6,046 bases of DNA. It comes from Akkermansiaceae bacterium (lineage in GTDB: Bacteria; Verrucomicrobiota; Verrucomicrobiia; Verrucomicrobiales; Akkermansiaceae). The position numbers and the translations under genes were made by a program. The notes beneath the pieces are model-generated. The model was not told where the DNA came from, did not search any database, and worked only from the letters and a program-made list of their open reading frames with translations. Below are positions 4,439-6,046 of this stretch, piece by piece. Numbering within the stretch: the stretch's first letter is position 1; every line of letters starts with the position of its first letter. Where the stretch lies: the NCBI GenBank assembly GCA_023301545.1, contig JALZUI010000177.1, positions 1 to 6,046 on the forward strand, given 5' to 3'.

Positions 4439-5665
4439 TTATTCTCGAAGGTCGTTTTTAAGAGGGCCTATTGAATACGTTTTAGTGTCGTAAAGCGCGC
4501 CTTTGACTGGGGTAACATAAATGGGCAAGAAAAAGGCGAGGCTGAAGAGGGTAATAATAGTTAAGACACAGAGGAAGATGCCTGAGGTTCTTTTTACCGA
4601 GCTTAAGATGAATCCTATTCCCGCGATCATACTGAAAAAGCCAGCGATGATGAAGCGTTTGTCGTGTCCTGCATCGGTTAAGAATCCATTGCGGAGGCTC
4701 CCTGTTACAAGAATGAGTATGGCAATTAAGAAGGCGACCCACGAGAGAATGTCTAAAGCGACCTTCCAACCAGTATGCGGAACAAGGCTTTTCTCGAATG
4801 GGGTCGGTTCGTAATTAATCTTTGGAGTTTCGATGTTAGTATCGATCTCACCAAAACTTTTATTGAAATTGACGAGCTTCCCCTTTGTTAAGGATACTAC
4901 AGGATTTGATTGGTCAGCTTCAGATTGAGGGGTGCTCTTCTCCTGCGCAAGGGGTGGAGAAGAGTTGTTTGCCTTTTGCGTTGCGACAGTATCCACAGAT
5001 ATTAGGGGCGCACCTTGGGGGCGGCGATGAGGTTGTTGAGGAGGAAGGGGAAGGTCTTGGTAGTCTTCCTCGGCTTTTTTCTTATCTTTAAGTTCTTTAA
5101 GGTTGAGCTTGGATGAAGGGGTGGTGGCCTTTTCCTCATTGTTTCCCAAGAGCGAGGCCTTAACGGCTGAATCGTGATCTAGTTTTGTGGGGGCAGGCTT
5201 TTCGGCCTGTTTTTTTGCAACGTTTTCGGGAGAGGCCGCTTTTGTAGGAACATCTAGAGGAATGGGTTGGGGCTGTAGATGCGGGGGAAGAGAGAGGGCT
5301 TGGTAGTCCTCCTCGTTTTTCTTCTTATCTTTAAGCGCTTTAAGATCGAGCTTTGGCCGTATTGGCGAATCTTTGCCTTGATCTGGAATTGGGGAGATAG
5401 CCTCTGGAGGCGTTGATTCGCCACCTAATGCTGGCGAATGAGCCGTTTCTTCTTCCTCTAAAGGGTGCTCTAAAGGGTGCTCTAAAGGGTGCTCTAAAGG
5501 GTGCTCTAAAGGGTGCTCTAATTTTACGCTTGGGATTGAATTGGGAGCGGTTAATTCAAGTTTGAAAAAGTTATGGCATCCTGCGCACTGAACTTTTTCC
5601 CCAAAGGCTTTTAAGGGGAATGTTTGCTCTGTTAAACACGTTGGGCATTGGGCAGTATGTTGCAT
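4439..5665 (-). CDS. Zinc-ribbon membrane protein with repeat-rich linker
   Basis: A 408-residue protein that I do not recognise as a named family. Residues 1-35 form a zinc ribbon of the MJ0042 style with C7-P-T-C10 and C27-A-G-C30, probably cytoplasmic. Residues 49-70 are a perfect minisatellite-coded LEHP repeat. Residues 71-290 are low-complexity Pro/Lys/Glu-rich and carry a duplicated block (KLDLKALKDKKK at 105-116, KLNLKELKDKKK at 186-197, each followed by an EEDYQ). The C-terminus has three membrane segments at about 302-323, 337-357 and 362-385, then a short polar tail. The architecture, a cytosolic zinc ribbon tethered to the membrane by a long disordered linker, suggests scaffolding or sensing, but no activity can be assigned. 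It follows the proline-rich partial gene by 55 bases and may share its transcript. The start M1 immediately precedes the zinc ribbon and has no Shine-Dalgarno. Confidence 0.85.
   Translation of the reverse strand: MQHTAQCPTCLTEQTFPLKAFGEKVQCAGCHNFFKLELTAPNSIPSVKLEHPLEHPLEHPLEHPLEHPLEEEETAHSPALGGESTPPEAISPIPDQGKDSPIRPKLDLKALKDKKKNEEDYQALSLPPHLQPQPIPLDVPTKAASPENVAKKQAEKPAPTKLDHDSAVKASLLGNNEEKATTPSSKLNLKELKDKKKAEEDYQDLPLPPQQPHRRPQGAPLISVDTVATQKANNSSPPLAQEKSTPQSEADQSNPVVSLTKGKLVNFNKSFGEIDTNIETPKINYEPTPFEKSLVPHTGWKVALDILSWVAFLIAILILVTGSLRNGFLTDAGHDKRFIIAGFFSMIAGIGFILSSVKRTSGIFLCVLTIITLFSLAFFLPIYVTPVKGALYDTKTYSIGPLKNDLRE
5057..5110. repeat. Diverged direct repeat, copy 2 (KLNLKELKDKKK)
   Basis: This 54-base stretch matches 5300-5353 at 46 of 54 positions by direct comparison, with no gap. 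The copies lie 243 bases (81 codons) apart in the same reading frame. On the minus strand it encodes residues 186-203 of the zinc-ribbon protein. The residues around the block differ more than the block itself, which suggests a retained internal duplication. Confidence 0.85.
5300..5353. repeat. Diverged direct repeat, copy 1 (KLDLKALKDKKK)
   Basis: This is the partner of 5057-5110. It encodes residues 105-122 of the zinc-ribbon protein (KLDLKALKDKKKNEEDYQ). Both copies keep the pattern KLxLKxLKDKKKxEEDYQ, a strongly charged helix-prone segment followed by a proline-rich stretch. Most of the eight base differences between the copies leave the protein pattern unchanged or conservative. Confidence 0.85.
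5456..5521. repeat. 12-bp in-frame tandem repeat coding HPLE
   Basis: The unit CTCTAAAGGGTG is present in 5 perfect copies plus a half copy (CTCTAA), 66 bases in all, with no mismatch. On the minus strand each unit reads CAC-CCT-TTA-GAG, giving His-Pro-Leu-Glu, so residues 49-70 of the zinc-ribbon protein are LE plus five HPLE. Perfect identity at synonymous positions points to recent slippage expansion. Because the unit is a multiple of three, copy changes would alter length but not frame. Confidence 0.97.
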
Positions 5666-5720
5666 TATTCAAGAAGGTTGTCTGTTGTATGCGCAGGCCG
5701 CTAGGGTTTTTATAGCCGGG

Positions 5721-6046
5721 TCAGGAGCTACTTAGAGGCTTAGGAGGAGCGTGGGTATTCGCTACTGGAGGTTCGGGAGCGATTTGATCCTGGGTTTGAA
5801 TACGCAAGGTAGGCGGAGCTTGCCTCTTGGCTGGGTCCTCAGGGAAGGCTAAAGTTTTAGGCGACGTTTGGGAGTCCGTTTGAGCTGCTTGTAGAGGGGT
5901 GGATTTAGCCGCAACCTGCACCGCTGTTTGAACCGGGTTCGCTGGGTTTTTAAAGTGAGATAAGGTCTCGTTTTTAGTACTGATCACGCTGCTTATATTT
6001 CTTGTCACTGGCGGTTGACTGGCAGAAATGAGTTTAACTGAAGGTG
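5721..6046 (-). CDS. Proline-rich protein, C-terminal part, cut by window edge
   Basis: At least 107 residues precede the stop at 5721-5723, and the frame remains open to the right edge of the window. A GTG at 6006-6008 could serve as a start giving 95 residues, but no Shine-Dalgarno precedes it, and the upstream twelve codons (PSVKLISASQPP) look like protein, so a start outside the window is preferred. The visible part is Pro/Ala/Thr/Gln-rich and polar, probably disordered, ending HAPPKPLSSS, with no membrane segment and no cysteine. The PSVKL stretch at the edge also occurs at residues 45-49 of the next gene, directly before that protein's low-complexity region, so the two may be related zinc-ribbon proteins; this is an inference. 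The two genes lie on the same strand 55 bases apart. Function unknown. Confidence 0.6.
   Translation of the reverse strand, partial: PSVKLISASQPPVTRNISSVISTKNETLSHFKNPANPVQTAVQVAAKSTPLQAAQTDSQTSPKTLAFPEDPAKRQAPPTLRIQTQDQIAPEPPVANTHAPPKPLSSS

Noticed and set aside
4482..5091. Frames of 68-97 residues overlapping the zinc-ribbon gene on both strands
   Set aside because: They fall inside the membrane-segment and linker coding region, whose own frame gives clear hydrophobic helices and a zinc ribbon.
5456..5521. 12-bp repeats considered as a CRISPR-like or iteron array
   Set aside because: The units are directly adjacent with no spacers, are in frame inside a gene and encode a simple peptide repeat; a coding minisatellite explains them.
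5666..5720. TATAAA on the minus strand (plus 5709-5714) as a promoter for the zinc-ribbon gene
   Set aside because: The expected -35 position falls in the end of the preceding gene and has no consensus match; read-through from the upstream gene is as likely.
5721..6008. A complete 95-residue gene starting at the GTG at 6006-6008
   Set aside because: The frame stays open to the window edge with protein-like codons, and the GTG has no ribosome binding site, so a truncated longer gene is more likely.

Overview
The window looks like chromosomal DNA from a verrucomicrobial bacterium, possibly a marine Verrucomicrobiales lineage; that placement is an inference from gene content. It rests on a DUF1080 (3-keto-disaccharide hydrolase-like) lipoprotein, a DUF1573 secreted protein, an ECF sigma/anti-sigma cluster, a tiny AURKAIP1/COX24-type ribosomal protein, and zinc-ribbon plus membrane proteins of low complexity. 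No tRNA, rRNA, CRISPR array, transposase or phage gene was seen.

Layout: one gene lies on the plus strand (15-743, DUF1080 lipoprotein) and converges on a minus-strand block. Read in the direction of transcription from the right edge, the minus strand carries four groups. (1) A proline-rich gene cut by the window edge (5721-6046) is followed 55 bp later by a zinc-ribbon, triple-membrane-segment protein with an internal minisatellite (4439-5665). (2) hisG (3444-4331) has a plausible promoter just upstream and is followed 23 bp later by a 34-residue very basic ribosomal protein gene (3316-3420); a strong intrinsic terminator at 3242-3269 closes this unit. (3) A tight four-gene operon runs from an ECF sigma factor (2516-3163) to a membrane anti-sigma-like protein (1888-2526), a secreted protein of unknown function (1416-1898) and a secreted DUF1573 protein (771-1412). 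(4) A perfect 7-bp hairpin lies between the convergent ends at about 758-781.

How the genes fit together: the four-gene operon has the form of a self-contained envelope signalling unit. The sigma factor and its membrane-anchored partner are translationally coupled by an 11-bp overlap. The next junction is also an 11-bp overlap, and the last is a 3-bp gap. The two distal genes encode exported proteins that could be sensors, effectors or targets. hisG is housekeeping (first step of histidine synthesis) and is paired with a ribosomal protein gene. The two right-hand genes may be related to each other: both carry a PSVKL stretch just before a proline-rich region.

None of the start codons whose upstream sequence is visible has a convincing Shine-Dalgarno sequence. 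The least ordinary items are the unknown secreted member of the sigma operon, the minisatellite-bearing zinc-ribbon membrane protein with its duplicated KLxLKxLKDKKK block, and the 34-residue gene.
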